Of a DNA stretch of 64,000 nucleotides, positions 8,376 to 16,988 are shown in pieces (the stretch's first letter is position 1; each line of letters opens with the position of its first letter). The position numbers were made by a program, and so were the translations under genes. Origin of the DNA: Nitrospirota bacterium (GTDB taxonomy: Bacteria > Nitrospirota > Nitrospiria > SBBL01 > JAADHI01); NCBI GenBank assembly GCA_029261155.1, contig JAJDBW010000001.1, positions 52,666-116,665 of the forward strand. Direction: 5' to 3'. The notes under the pieces were generated by a model, which saw nothing but the letters and a program-made list of their open reading frames with translations, was not told the DNA's origin and searched no databases.

Positions 8376-8861
8376 ATGAAAACAAAATCTCGCATAGTCC
8401 GATTTAAACTTTGTCTCGTTCTCTTGGCCATAAGTGGAATGGCCATCTCGAAGCCTGAAATTGTCACCGGGGCCGATATGGATTTGGTCGGGATGTTGAC
8501 CGGTCAACTGGGTGTGACCCAAGACCAGGCCTCCGGTGGAGCGGGCTCAATCTTTAATTTGGCGAAAGAAAAGCTCAGTGCTTCCGAATTTTCGACGGTC
8601 AGCGATGGGCTATCTGGGATAGACGGTCTGATAGCCTCGGCCCCGAAGGTGGAAGGCTTGAAAAGCAAATTCGGCGGCATGTCTTCTATGCTCGGGGGCG
8701 GCGAAAAGTCTCTTGGCGGTCTTGCCTCCTTGGCGGGCGGGTTTTCTTCGCTGGGTTTGGCTCCGGACATGGTGGGCAAGTTTGTGCCTGTTGTTCTCGA
8801 ATATGCTCAGGGCGCAGGGGGGGATAAGGTTGCGGGTTTGCTCAGCGGGGTATTGAAATAA
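8376..8861 (+). CDS. DUF2780-family exported protein
   Basis: A 161-residue protein starting MKTKSRIVRFKLCLVL, chosen because AAGGAG lies six bases before this ATG; an upstream in-frame ATG at 8289 has no such site. Residues 8-34 form a signal peptide. The mature part matches DUF2780 (VcgC/VcgE type): a MDLVGMLTGQLGVTQDQASGGAGSIFNLAKEKLS opening, a glycine-rich low-complexity centre (FGGMSSMLGGGEKSLGGLASLAGGF) and a closing VLEYAQGAGGDKVAGLLSGVLK. The family is predicted to be envelope-located with no established role. It stands alone between two gaps. Confidence 0.75.
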   Translation: MKTKSRIVRFKLCLVLLAISGMAISKPEIVTGADMDLVGMLTGQLGVTQDQASGGAGSIFNLAKEKLSASEFSTVSDGLSGIDGLIASAPKVEGLKSKFGGMSSMLGGGEKSLGGLASLAGGFSSLGLAPDMVGKFVPVVLEYAQGAGGDKVAGLLSGVLK

Positions 8862-8974
8862 TAGAAGGGCGGCGATCGTAATAGGCGAACGATAGGTCTT
8901 CTATATTAAAAGACCCTGCACGCAGCGATTTTTATTAGGGCATCCATATCATCAGAATTGGGAGAATGAGACGC

Positions 8975-10633
8975 ATGAATCAACTATCAAATTTGGGAGG
9001 GCTTTATGGGAATGTTGCGCTCATTGGTGCTGAATTAATCCTCCTGATTGTCGGGTGTATGCTCATCCATGTGCTTTTTCGCCTTCTCCTCCTTAAGCTT
9101 GAGCGCATCCCATCCTTAGCGGCGTATCGGGATCGATTCAAAAAAATCCGACTTCGTCTCCGAAGCTTGATTGTATTTTTCTGTGTCCTCCTTTGTATCG
9201 CAATTCTTGGATTCAACGGTGTTTTGATTTACCAGAAAAGCGATCCCCTCGAATACACCCTCGCGTGGATCCAGCGCATTCCCCCGGGGTTTTGGGCTGC
9301 CCTGGCCATCGACACGCTGGCGGTCATCGCCTTGGTTATTGTGGCCTTTCCGTGCATTCGCACAATCGGCCAGATATTGGCGAAGCTTCAAGAAAAAGCC
9401 AAAGCCTATAAACAAATCACGGCGAATAATGAAAGCATCGATATCTTTTTCTCCTCCCTCAATCGAATACAAAAGAACAGCATTTGGCTCTTGGTTTTCA
9501 TCTGGGCGACAACGCGTCTTCCCTTCCCAGCCCTAATCTCTGAATCGTTCACCATTTTTTTAAAAATCTACCTCATTGTCTCTATCGGCCTATTGGTGGT
9601 CAAGGCCATGACCGCAATTGTCGACAGCCTTGATGCACTGAGCAAAAAATATGCAACAACAGAACTTTGGATGGGCGTCTACGAAAAACTGCGCAAGCTG
9701 ATTACACTTTTGAGACGCTGCATCGAATACATTATCTATGTGATTGTGGCAACCCTCGTGATGAGGCAGGTGGCATTCATCGCGCCCTTTGCCGAGCATG
9801 GAACGGGTTTGGCCAGCGCCATCGGCATTTTTTTTATTGCCCGGGTTGTGGCGGAAGTCGCCTACCTTCTAGTCGATCGATCTTTCGGCAAAGGGGAGGA
9901 TATCTCGGAATCGGAAAAGCAACAGCAGGCCACCATTCTCCCGATCATTAAAAGCCTCCTTTCCTACCTGATCTATTTCGCCGCATTCGTCCTAATCTTA
10001 CAAGCGGTGGGCCTTAATCCGATGCCACTCCTGGCTGGGGCCGGAATCGCAGGTGTTGTTATTGGATTGGGCGCGCAACCGCTCATTAACGATATGGTCT
10101 CCGGCTTTTTTATCCTTTTTGAAAATGTGTTTCTTGTGGGAGACTATATCGAAACCAATGAAGCGCAGGGCGTCGTCGAAGAGATTGCCTTACGCACCGT
10201 TCGTATTCGAGATCCCAGTGGGCAACTCCATATCTTAAGAAACGGACAGATTGGCCCGGTGATCAATTTTTCGAAACGCTATACCTTTGCCATGGTTGAA
10301 GTCGGGGTGGACTATGACTCTAATTTGGATCATGTCTATCGTGTTTTGGAAGAAACAGGAGAAAAGTTAAAGGAGAAAAATCCAAATGTTCTCAGGAAAA
10401 CGACGGTACTGGGTTTAGAAAATTTTGGCGAATCCGAACTCTTGATTCGAACCGTGACGAAAGTAAAAAACGGATGCCATGGTCTCGTCGCACGGGAATT
10501 TAGAAAAATGATAAAGGAGGCTTTCGATGCCGAAGGAATTGAGATCCCTTTTGCACGGCGTGTTCTTGTTTTTAAGAACAATGGCGACGAAGCGTCTTTC
10601 GAAGGAAATTTAAAGGTGAAGCCCGCCGTATAA
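8975..10633 (+). CDS. MscS-family mechanosensitive ion channel
   Basis: A protein of about 552 residues. Several transmembrane helices occupy residues 15-340, with an alternating hydrophobic/charged layout. The pore-lining TM3 of MscS is visible as AGAGIAGVVIGLGAQPLINDMVSGFFILFENVFLVGDYI, followed by the beta domain (GVVEEIALRTVRIRDPSGQLHILRNGQI) and the C-terminal alpha/beta domain ending GIEIPFARRVL. The family releases solutes on hypo-osmotic shock. I prefer ATG 8975 over 8966 because GGGAG at 8960-8964 sits too close to the first. The large N-terminal membrane region makes it a long MscS homologue, not the minimal 286-residue form. Confidence 0.9.
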   Translation: MNQLSNLGGLYGNVALIGAELILLIVGCMLIHVLFRLLLLKLERIPSLAAYRDRFKKIRLRLRSLIVFFCVLLCIAILGFNGVLIYQKSDPLEYTLAWIQRIPPGFWAALAIDTLAVIALVIVAFPCIRTIGQILAKLQEKAKAYKQITANNESIDIFFSSLNRIQKNSIWLLVFIWATTRLPFPALISESFTIFLKIYLIVSIGLLVVKAMTAIVDSLDALSKKYATTELWMGVYEKLRKLITLLRRCIEYIIYVIVATLVMRQVAFIAPFAEHGTGLASAIGIFFIARVVAEVAYLLVDRSFGKGEDISESEKQQQATILPIIKSLLSYLIYFAAFVLILQAVGLNPMPLLAGAGIAGVVIGLGAQPLINDMVSGFFILFENVFLVGDYIETNEAQGVVEEIALRTVRIRDPSGQLHILRNGQIGPVINFSKRYTFAMVEVGVDYDSNLDHVYRVLEETGEKLKEKNPNVLRKTTVLGLENFGESELLIRTVTKVKNGCHGLVAREFRKMIKEAFDAEGIEIPFARRVLVFKNNGDEASFEGNLKVKPAV

Positions 10634-10660
10634 GTGAGAGCAATCGTATGATGAGGAAAG

Positions 10661-10840
10661 ATGCTTTCTCCGTCGCCGACTTCCCCTGAAACGCTAAGAG
10701 ACTTAGACTGTTCCACTAAAGATATTTATTTTATTTCTAGTTCGTCCATGGAATGGGCCATGCAGATGCGTGAAATCGCTTTGTCGGAAAAGGCCTTCAT
10801 TTCAAGCCTGCCCATCGCCATCCTCAGTAAAAATAAATAG
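10661..10840 (+). CDS. Possible small protein of 59 residues, unknown
   Basis: An open frame starting MLSPSPTSPETLRDLD and ending AILSKNK, preceded by GAGGAAAG at a good distance. It fills most of the 212-base gap between mscS and the converging symporter gene. The second half (EWAMQMREIALSEKAFISSLPIAIL) is amphipathic and looks protein-like. It could be a real small protein, or the remnant of a larger gene. I recognise no family. Confidence 0.35.
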   Translation: MLSPSPTSPETLRDLDCSTKDIYFISSSSMEWAMQMREIALSEKAFISSLPIAILSKNK

Positions 10841-10845
10841 TAGGT

Positions 10846-12471
10846 TCACGAAGGCCGGTCGGGTTTTTTCGCGACAATATCCCCATATTTAATTTCGAGG
10901 GTTTCAATGACCCCGGCGCCGACGCTGTCGCCCCAAACATTCACTGTTGTCCTAAAGCGGTCGAGCAACCAGTCGATCGTAAGGATCAAGCCAATGCCCT
11001 CTATCGGCAATCCCACGGCTTTTAAGACAATGACCATGGTGACCAACCCGGCCTCAGGGATGCCTGCCGCGCCGATGGCGGCCAAGGTCGCCGTGATAAA
11101 AATGACGATCTGCTCAACCGGCCCTAAGCTTATGCCATAGACCTGTGCGATAAACATCGCGGCCACGGCTTCATAGAGGGCCGTGCCGTCCATATTGATG
11201 GTTGCCCCAAGTGGCAAGACAAAACTGGCGGTACGGTTGGAGATACCGTTTTCTTTTTCGACCCCTTCCATCGTCAGGGGCAAGGTGGCCGAACTCGAGG
11301 CGGTTGAAAAGGCATTGAGCAGGGCGCTGCCCATGCCTTTTGCATAGCGGAGCGGGTTCCGCTTTCCGATGAAGTGGAGGATGAGAGGCAGAATAACCAT
11401 GGCATGGAGGGCGAGGCCAAAGACCACTGTAAAACTATATTTGCCGAGCGCACTCAGTTCAGGCAGGAAGCCGCTGAAGCCTCCGGCGTGTCCGATGCGG
11501 GCCGCGACAAGCCCAAAGATGCCTATGGGGGCGAGCATCATCAGCCAATGGACAATTTGCATAACGGCGTCGTTGAGTGTGGTGAACACCCCAATGGCGG
11601 CCAGGCCGCGATCGCCAAGCATCGAGAGCGAGGCGCCGATTAAAAGGGAAAAAAAGATAAGGGGCAAGATGTCGCTGCGGACCATGGCGTTAAACAGATT
11701 ACGCGGAATGAGGCCTTCTTTTCCGGAGGACTTGTTCCCGACAACCACTTCCTTCAGGGTTGAACCCATACTACGGCCTTCTTTCCCCTGGAGCTTTTGC
11801 GCGAGGGGCAGGGCGATTTCGATGCCTCGTCCGACCGGGGCGAGTTTGGGTTCCGCGGATTGTAGTTGTCCCTCCACGCGCCGGAAGGGCATGCGTGTGC
11901 CGTCTTCCGCCTTCAGAAAGAAAAGACCCTCAGTTTGGCGCGGTTCCCAGGATTGAACGGTCACCGTATCGCTGGAGACGGATGCGATGACGCCCTGCAC
12001 TTCTTGGTCAATTAATATTAGAACGTACTTTTCGTTGTAGTGATTTTTTTCGAGCGTTGTCTTGGAGAGAGAGAGACCGCGCAGGTTTTCGCCCTCAAGG
12101 GTGTAGTGGTATTCAGGGTGTTTTTCACCCGGAGAAATCCCTTTTCCGGGTTGGACGAGATTAACCAAGACGATGCCGATTAAAACCGATAGCCCTGTGG
12201 TGATCATGTAAAATATTACCGTTCGTCTCCCGATAGCGCCGACCTTACGGATGTCACCCAGCCCGGTGATTCCCACGATCATCGACAAGATCACGAGCGG
12301 TACGACGATCATCATCAAGGCATTCAAAAAGATTTCGCCCAAAAGTTCCACCTTGACAGCCTGCGCTGGAAACAGTCCGCCCATAAGGGTGCCGCTTATG
12401 ATGGCGATCACGATCCCAAGCATAATCCGGCTGCCACCGGATTTTTTTCTTGTGCGGTCAGGGGCGCTCAT
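10846..12471 (-). CDS. Dicarboxylate/amino acid:cation symporter (SDF/DAACS family) with enlarged loop
   Basis: A 541-residue sodium- or proton-coupled transporter for C4-dicarboxylates or acidic amino acids. The family signatures are present: TM2-3 (IFLNALMMIVVPLVILSMIVGI), the serine-rich HP1 motif STASSSATLPLT, the NMDGT motif in TM7 (ATINMDGTALYEA), HP2 (ATLAAIGAAGIPEAGL) and the substrate-binding DWLLDRFRTTVNVWGD. It is about 120 residues longer than usual: residues 113-250, after LVNLVQPG, hold an extra beta-rich hydrophilic segment (VLILIDQEVQGVIASVSSDTVTVQSW) in the loop between TM3 and TM4. This could be a regulatory or substrate-capturing domain. It is monocistronic and divergent from the following regulator. 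Confidence 0.9.
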   Translation of the reverse strand: MSAPDRTRKKSGGSRIMLGIVIAIISGTLMGGLFPAQAVKVELLGEIFLNALMMIVVPLVILSMIVGITGLGDIRKVGAIGRRTVIFYMITTGLSVLIGIVLVNLVQPGKGISPGEKHPEYHYTLEGENLRGLSLSKTTLEKNHYNEKYVLILIDQEVQGVIASVSSDTVTVQSWEPRQTEGLFFLKAEDGTRMPFRRVEGQLQSAEPKLAPVGRGIEIALPLAQKLQGKEGRSMGSTLKEVVVGNKSSGKEGLIPRNLFNAMVRSDILPLIFFSLLIGASLSMLGDRGLAAIGVFTTLNDAVMQIVHWLMMLAPIGIFGLVAARIGHAGGFSGFLPELSALGKYSFTVVFGLALHAMVILPLILHFIGKRNPLRYAKGMGSALLNAFSTASSSATLPLTMEGVEKENGISNRTASFVLPLGATINMDGTALYEAVAAMFIAQVYGISLGPVEQIVIFITATLAAIGAAGIPEAGLVTMVIVLKAVGLPIEGIGLILTIDWLLDRFRTTVNVWGDSVGAGVIETLEIKYGDIVAKKPDRPS

Positions 12472-12696
12472 GTCTTATTTGGCTGCATGTCTGGCTTATC
12501 TTTTTTGAGGGAGGACAAGGGGGTCACCGATTTATGACGCTCAAGTTCCAACACTGTATCGGAAACATCTGTTCAAAGGCAAGAAAGTCACGAAATGGCC
12601 TTCAACTTAACGCAGCCTTGAGCGGCGTATGATTTTTCTAGCGCGAAATACTTTCTTCCTAAGTTTTCATTGCGGATCTGGGCTTTTTCTCCCTCT

Positions 12697-12725
12697 GGGA
12701 CAGGCATTGCATTTATTGTTATAAT
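12697..12725 (+). promoter_or_regulatory. Sigma70-type promoter for the PAS/GGDEF/EAL gene
   Basis: GGGACA (12697-12702) and TATAAT (12720-12725) are separated by 17 nt. A second perfect TATAAT lies at 12751-12756 in a context resembling lacUV5 but without a good -35. The rest of the 310-base divergent gap (12472-12696) must also hold the symporter promoter, which I could not pinpoint. Confidence 0.5.
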
Positions 12726-12781
12726 GAAGGCGTTTAAATTTCCCGGCTCGTATAATGTGAGCCGCCACAAGGATCGCACGC

Positions 12782-14839
12782 GTGCAGGTTTTAGAACAAT
12801 ACAAAAAAATTTTAGAACATTCCGAGGACGCCCTTGCCGTTTTGGATTTAAAAGGGCATTACCTCATGCAGAACCGGCCACATCAGTCCTGCTTCGGTTT
12901 CCCGGATGCGGTTCTTTTAGGGAAGACAGCCACTCTGTGTTGGGGAGAGGCCGCATTTATAAGGGTCATGGCGGCTTTGTCCGAGAAGGCGATCTTTTGT
13001 GGAGAAATCGTAAGGCATCGAGACGTCGAATCTGAAAAACGATTTTTGCTTTCGATCTTTCCCATCTTCGACGCGGAAGGGAAAGCCCAAGCTTATCTCA
13101 CGATGTATCCTTCCCTTAAAATAACACGCGGAGAAGAAGACCAACTTCGCTTGGCGGCCTCTGTCATGGGGCATCGATTAAAAGGCATGATGGTCTGCGA
13201 TCCGGAGGGTCGTATCGAACTAGTGAACAGCAGCTTTACGCGCATCACAGGATATGCGCTCGAGGCCCTTGTCGGTAAGACGGTCGAACACTTTTATTCC
13301 GGACACCAAGGGGCAGACTATTATCCGGCGCTCTGGAAGCGCCTGCGTGAATCGGGGCAATGGCAAGGCGAGCTTTGGTGCCGAGGAAAGGACGGCCTGC
13401 TTTTTCCCGCTTCCCTGGAGTTCAGCGTTATCCAGAATCCGCAAGGACAGACCACACACTATGTCGGCATTTTATCCGACATTCGTGAACGCGAAATTTC
13501 GGAAGAGCGCCTGCTCTATCTCGGCCATCACGATATCTTGACGCGCCTTCCCAATCGTCGCCTCTTAGAGGATCGGCTTGTCCAAGCCCTAAAGCAAGCC
13601 GATCGCAAAGGAGAGCAGTTGGCCTTGATGCATGTTGATCTCGATCATTTTAAGCCGGTGAACGAGTCCCTGGGAAGTGCAATCGGCGATCGGATTTTGA
13701 TTGAGGCCGGACAACGAATTAAAAATTGCGTGCGCGACGCCGATACCGTGGCTCGCATGAAGCACGACACCTTCATTATCCTGTTGACGGAAAGCAGCGA
13801 GATTGAGCATACGGCGACCATTGCGCAGAAAATCCTCTCTCTCCTTTCGGAGCCCATGTTGCCGGATGTTCCAGATATCCGCTTGACGGCCAGTATCGGG
13901 ATCAGCCTCTACCCCGCCGACAGTGCTGAGCCCAAAATTCTTTTGCGTCATGCCGAAGAAGCCATGCGGCGGGTGAAGAACGAGGGCCGCAACGCCTACC
14001 GTTTTTATTCCGAAGAAATGGGTGCGCAGACTTTGGCGCGGATCGAATTGAAGATGGCCATTCAACGTGCGATCGAAGACAAGGAATTTAAAGTCTATTA
14101 TCAGCCCCAGGTTGATCTCAGAAGTAACACGGTGTTTTGCGTGGAGGCCTTGGTGCGTTGGCAGCACCCCGAAAAAGGATTGATTTCACCGGCGGCTTTT
14201 ATTCCCATGGCCGAAGAAACCAGCCTTATTTTACCGCTTGGCGAATGGGTACTCAGGATGGCCTGCCGTCAATTAAAATTGTGGCGCGCGCAGGGTCTGA
14301 CAAGCTTGAGAATGGCGGTCAACCTTTCCGCCGTACAATTTAGACAGGCCCAACTGCCCTCCTTGGTCCAGGAGATCCTTGAAGAAACGGGCATCAATCC
14401 GTCAGATCTGGAATTAGAAATCACGGAGAGTATTACCTTAGAAAATATCGATAAGGGTATCGAAACGATGAATAAGCTGGATCAGCTCGGGGTCCGCTTT
14501 GCCGTTGACGATTTCGGCATCGGTTTTTCCTCCTTGGGCTATTTGAGGCAGTTTCCGATCCACACGCTCAAGGTGGACCAATCCTTTATCAAAGACCTGG
14601 CGACAAATGCGGACGATGCAGCCATTACCGCTGCAATTATCGCCATGGCGCACAATCTTAACCTCGATGTCATCGCCGAAGGGGTTGAATCAGAGGCGCA
14701 TTTGGACTTTCTTCGCGAACACCAATGCCACAAAGTACAGGGCTATTATTTCAGTCGCCCATTGCCGGCAGAAGACTTGGAGAAATATTTGTCGGCCGGC
14801 CCCCAAGGCAAGGGTTTGCCGCCCCTGTTAAAGTCGTAA
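12782..14839 (+). CDS. PAS-PAS-GGDEF(degenerate)-EAL cyclic-di-GMP phosphodiesterase
   Basis: A 685-residue protein starting at GTG 12782 with AAGGAT upstream. Two PAS domains occupy about 5-115 and 125-238, the second with the S-box ending VGILSDIRERE. The GGDEF domain (about 245-405) keeps MHVDLDHFKPVNESLG, but the catalytic loop reads ARMKHDTFIILL in place of RxGGDEF, so it cannot make c-di-GMP. The EAL domain (about 420-670) has EALVRWQHP, NLSAVQF, ELEITES, DDFGIGFSSLGYL, LKVDQSFI, IAEGVES and VQGYYFS, all catalytic positions, so hydrolysis of c-di-GMP is expected. No transmembrane helices are seen. The PAS domains probably sense a cytoplasmic redox or small-molecule cue. Confidence 0.9.
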   Translation: MQVLEQYKKILEHSEDALAVLDLKGHYLMQNRPHQSCFGFPDAVLLGKTATLCWGEAAFIRVMAALSEKAIFCGEIVRHRDVESEKRFLLSIFPIFDAEGKAQAYLTMYPSLKITRGEEDQLRLAASVMGHRLKGMMVCDPEGRIELVNSSFTRITGYALEALVGKTVEHFYSGHQGADYYPALWKRLRESGQWQGELWCRGKDGLLFPASLEFSVIQNPQGQTTHYVGILSDIREREISEERLLYLGHHDILTRLPNRRLLEDRLVQALKQADRKGEQLALMHVDLDHFKPVNESLGSAIGDRILIEAGQRIKNCVRDADTVARMKHDTFIILLTESSEIEHTATIAQKILSLLSEPMLPDVPDIRLTASIGISLYPADSAEPKILLRHAEEAMRRVKNEGRNAYRFYSEEMGAQTLARIELKMAIQRAIEDKEFKVYYQPQVDLRSNTVFCVEALVRWQHPEKGLISPAAFIPMAEETSLILPLGEWVLRMACRQLKLWRAQGLTSLRMAVNLSAVQFRQAQLPSLVQEILEETGINPSDLELEITESITLENIDKGIETMNKLDQLGVRFAVDDFGIGFSSLGYLRQFPIHTLKVDQSFIKDLATNADDAAITAAIIAMAHNLNLDVIAEGVESEAHLDFLREHQCHKVQGYYFSRPLPAEDLEKYLSAGPQGKGLPPLLKS

Positions 14840-14863
14840 GTCCTCGCTTTTGATATGAGGACT
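14839..14863 (+). terminator. Hairpin after the phosphodiesterase gene
   Basis: AGTCCTC and GAGGACT form a perfect 7-bp stem with an 11-nt loop, beginning at the stop codon and followed by GGGCCTTTT. It is a weak intrinsic terminator or attenuator before the peroxiredoxin gene. Confidence 0.4.
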
Positions 14864-14916
14864 GGGCCTTTTAAGCGATGCAGTCCAATGCCGATGAATC
14901 ACCAAAGGAGGACGTG

Positions 14917-15471
14917 ATGAAAAGAAGCAAGAAGATATTATTTTTGATGGGACTTGTCTCGGCCTTGATTGTATTGTCGGGCCGACTCTCGCAGGCCGGT
15001 GCCAGCGGATTTAAGGTGCAAGAAGGCGAGGTTGCCCCCGATTTTAGCTTACCGGATCAAGACGGCGAAGCCGTGCGGCTTTCCGCCTTGCGCGGACAAT
15101 GGGTTGTGCTCTATTTTTATCCCAAAGACGATACGCCGGGCTGCACCAAGGAGGCCTGCTCTTTTCGAGACAACATCGTCAGCATCCAGCAGATCGGGGC
15201 GAAGGTTCTGGGTGTCAGCGTCGACTCGGTGGCTTCCCATAAAAAATTCGCCGACAAGCACCACTTGAACTTTCAAATCTTGTCCGACGATCGGCATGTC
15301 GTGACCCAACAGTACGGCACCTTAACCCGCTTCATGGGGATGAAAATCGCCCGGCGAAGCACGGTAATCATCGACCCGGAAGGCATCATTCAAAAACTCT
15401 TTCCGTCCGTCGAGCCGGAAGACCATGCCTTGGAAATTCACAAAACCCTTGTGGCCTTAAAGCAGAAGTAG
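14917..15471 (+). CDS. Exported thiol peroxidase, PrxQ/BCP family
   Basis: A 184-residue peroxiredoxin. The start at ATG 14917 is set by AAAGGAGG six bases upstream. Residues 5-29 are a signal peptide or anchor (ILFLMGLVSALIVLSG), so the enzyme acts outside the cytoplasm. The catalytic block VVLYFYPKDDTPGCTKEACSFRD has the peroxidatic Cys and, five residues on, the resolving Cys of the atypical 2-Cys PrxQ type; the downstream ARRSTVIIDPEGII is also typical. It reduces hydrogen peroxide and organic peroxides using thioredoxin-like donors. It lies beside convergent msrB/msrA genes that are also exported, indicating a periplasmic oxidative-damage repair set. Confidence 0.9.
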   Translation: MKRSKKILFLMGLVSALIVLSGRLSQAGASGFKVQEGEVAPDFSLPDQDGEAVRLSALRGQWVVLYFYPKDDTPGCTKEACSFRDNIVSIQQIGAKVLGVSVDSVASHKKFADKHHLNFQILSDDRHVVTQQYGTLTRFMGMKIARRSTVIIDPEGIIQKLFPSVEPEDHALEIHKTLVALKQK

Positions 15472-15512
15472 CTGGGCTGGAAACAACCCGCTGGTTCGGG
15501 CGCACGCGCTTC

Positions 15513-16007
15513 TTAGGCCCCCTTCTCGCTCGGAAGGAAGCGAAGCGCCAGGCCGTTATTGCACCAGCGTTTTCCGGTGGGTTCGGGCCCATCGTTGAAG
15601 ACATGGCCTTGATGTCCTTCACAGCGGACGCAATGATATTCCGTGCGGGGAATAATCATTCTAAAATCGGACTGGGTCGCAACGCTGCCTTCAATGGTAT
15701 TAAAAAAACTGGGCCAACCCGTTCCGCTATCGTACTTCATGTCGGAGGTAAAGAGGGGCAATTCGCATCCGGCACAGACATAGGTGCCCGCCCGTTTTTC
15801 TTTATTTAGCGGGCTCGAGAAGGCGCGTTCCGTGCCCTCTTTTCTAAGGATGTGGAAGCGTTTTTCACCCAAGATCTTTTTCCATTCGGCCTGACTCTTT
15901 GTCATTTTACTTAGCCCCCGTTCCGGACGAGAAGCGAAGAGCCGAGGCGCTGCGACGAGAACGCAGATGAGCGTGCCAGTTTTAATCATGAATCGTCTTC
16001 TATTCAT
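15513..16007 (-). CDS. msrB: Peptide methionine-(R)-sulfoxide reductase, Tat-exported
   Basis: A 164-residue protein. The start at 16007 is preferred because GGAGGAGG lies directly upstream, inside a spurious upstream ATG. The N-terminus MNRRRFMIKTGTLICVLVAA is a twin-arginine signal, so the folded enzyme would go to the periplasm. MsrB hallmarks are AGTYVCAGCELPLF and EYHCVRCEGHQGHVF (CxxC zinc site), GTGWPSF, and RWCNNGLALRF with the catalytic Cys. It reduces methionine-R-sulfoxide in proteins. It lies 21 nt downstream of msrA on the same strand, forming an operon. Confidence 0.93.
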   Translation of the reverse strand: MNRRRFMIKTGTLICVLVAAPRLFASRPERGLSKMTKSQAEWKKILGEKRFHILRKEGTERAFSSPLNKEKRAGTYVCAGCELPLFTSDMKYDSGTGWPSFFNTIEGSVATQSDFRMIIPRTEYHCVRCEGHQGHVFNDGPEPTGKRWCNNGLALRFLPSEKGA

Positions 16008-16028
16008 TTGATCCTCCTCCAAAGGGCC

Positions 16029-16646
16029 TTAGCCCCACAGGGCTTTTAAGCGTTTATCCCGCCCGCAACTGAAACGGTAGACCTTGTAGCGCACCGGATT
16101 TTTATGATGAAAATCCTGGTGGTATTCTTCGGCCGGATAAAAGGCGCTGGCTTGGCTGATTCCTGTGAGGATGGGGTCTGCAAAAGGTTTGGTTTGATCC
16201 AATTGAAGTTTGGACGCGAGGGCCAGCTCTTTTTGTTCCCCACTGTGATAAAAAATTTCGGGGCGATATTGGTTGCCCCAATCGCAAAATTGTCGATCGT
16301 GGACAGTGGGATCGATATTCCGCCAATAGACATTGAGCAAATCCGCGTAGCGGATGATCTTGGTGTCATAGACGACCTGCACGACCTCGGCATGTCCCGT
16401 TTTTCCGGCCGAAACCGCTTCATACGTCGGATTTTCGACCTGGCCACCCATGTAGCCCGAGATCGTTGAGACAACCCCGGCCACTTCGTCGAACGCATGT
16501 TCCATGCACCAAAAGCACCCGCCTCCGAAGGTTGCGGTTTCGAGCGATGTTTTCTCATTCGGAGTCATGGCGCTATTGACCCCGATCATTGAAAAACAAA
16601 GGACCAGGACCAGAATGAGCCCTTGTGTTCGCTTAGATTTATTCAT
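16029..16646 (-). CDS. msrA: Peptide methionine-(S)-sulfoxide reductase, exported
   Basis: A 205-residue protein. The start at 16646 follows TAAGGAGGAG. Residues 1-32 are a Sec signal peptide (GLILVLVLCFSMIGVNSA). The catalytic motif is GGGCFWCMEHAF, followed by GYMGGQVENPTYEAVSAGKTGHAEVVQVVYD, NIDPTVHDRQFCDWGNQYRPEIFYH and YHQDFHHKNPVRYKVYRFSCGR, all typical of MsrA. Together with msrB immediately downstream it repairs both sulfoxide epimers in the periplasm. Many bacteria fuse or pair these two genes; here they are separate with different export routes. Confidence 0.94.
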   Translation of the reverse strand: MNKSKRTQGLILVLVLCFSMIGVNSAMTPNEKTSLETATFGGGCFWCMEHAFDEVAGVVSTISGYMGGQVENPTYEAVSAGKTGHAEVVQVVYDTKIIRYADLLNVYWRNIDPTVHDRQFCDWGNQYRPEIFYHSGEQKELALASKLQLDQTKPFADPILTGISQASAFYPAEEYHQDFHHKNPVRYKVYRFSCGRDKRLKALWG

Positions 16647-16667
16647 CACGCTCCTCCTTATCAATTT

Positions 16668-16696
16668 ATAGTACTGTGATGTACCTACTATCGCAA
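16668..16696 (-). promoter_or_regulatory. Candidate msrA-msrB promoter
   Basis: On the minus strand TTGCGA and TACTAT are spaced by 17 nt, about 20 nt upstream of the msrA start and just before its strong ribosome site. Confidence 0.4.
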
Positions 16697-16988
16697 CTAG
16701 AATTCAAAGCCCTATCACGAAAATGTCACAAATTCTTCACTTTGAAAGGTCGGATGAAAGCCTGTCGTCCTTCAAGATTTAAAGGCCTATATATTCAAGG
16801 ACTTAGCCTAGGTTAAGCCTTTTAAATTGGGGCGGATTTTTTGGAGATGCATGTTTTTTTTCAGAGTGATACCCAAGCTGCCGAATTTCTGGATCGGGTG
16901 TTCTCGGGGTTCGGGCGATTTTTTTAGATTATGTTAAAGTTAATGGTGCATGTCAGATATGAACGGAGAGATGTAAGCGGACGTTAAT
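16697..16988. other. Intergenic region between msrA and the response-regulator gene
   Basis: No gene is seen. It holds a 16-bp imperfect palindrome CTTAGCCTAGGTTAAG at 16802-16817, which could be an operator, and T-rich stretches near 16855 and 16920. The promoter of the plus-strand regulator gene must lie here, but no convincing -35/-10 pair was found. Confidence 0.4.
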
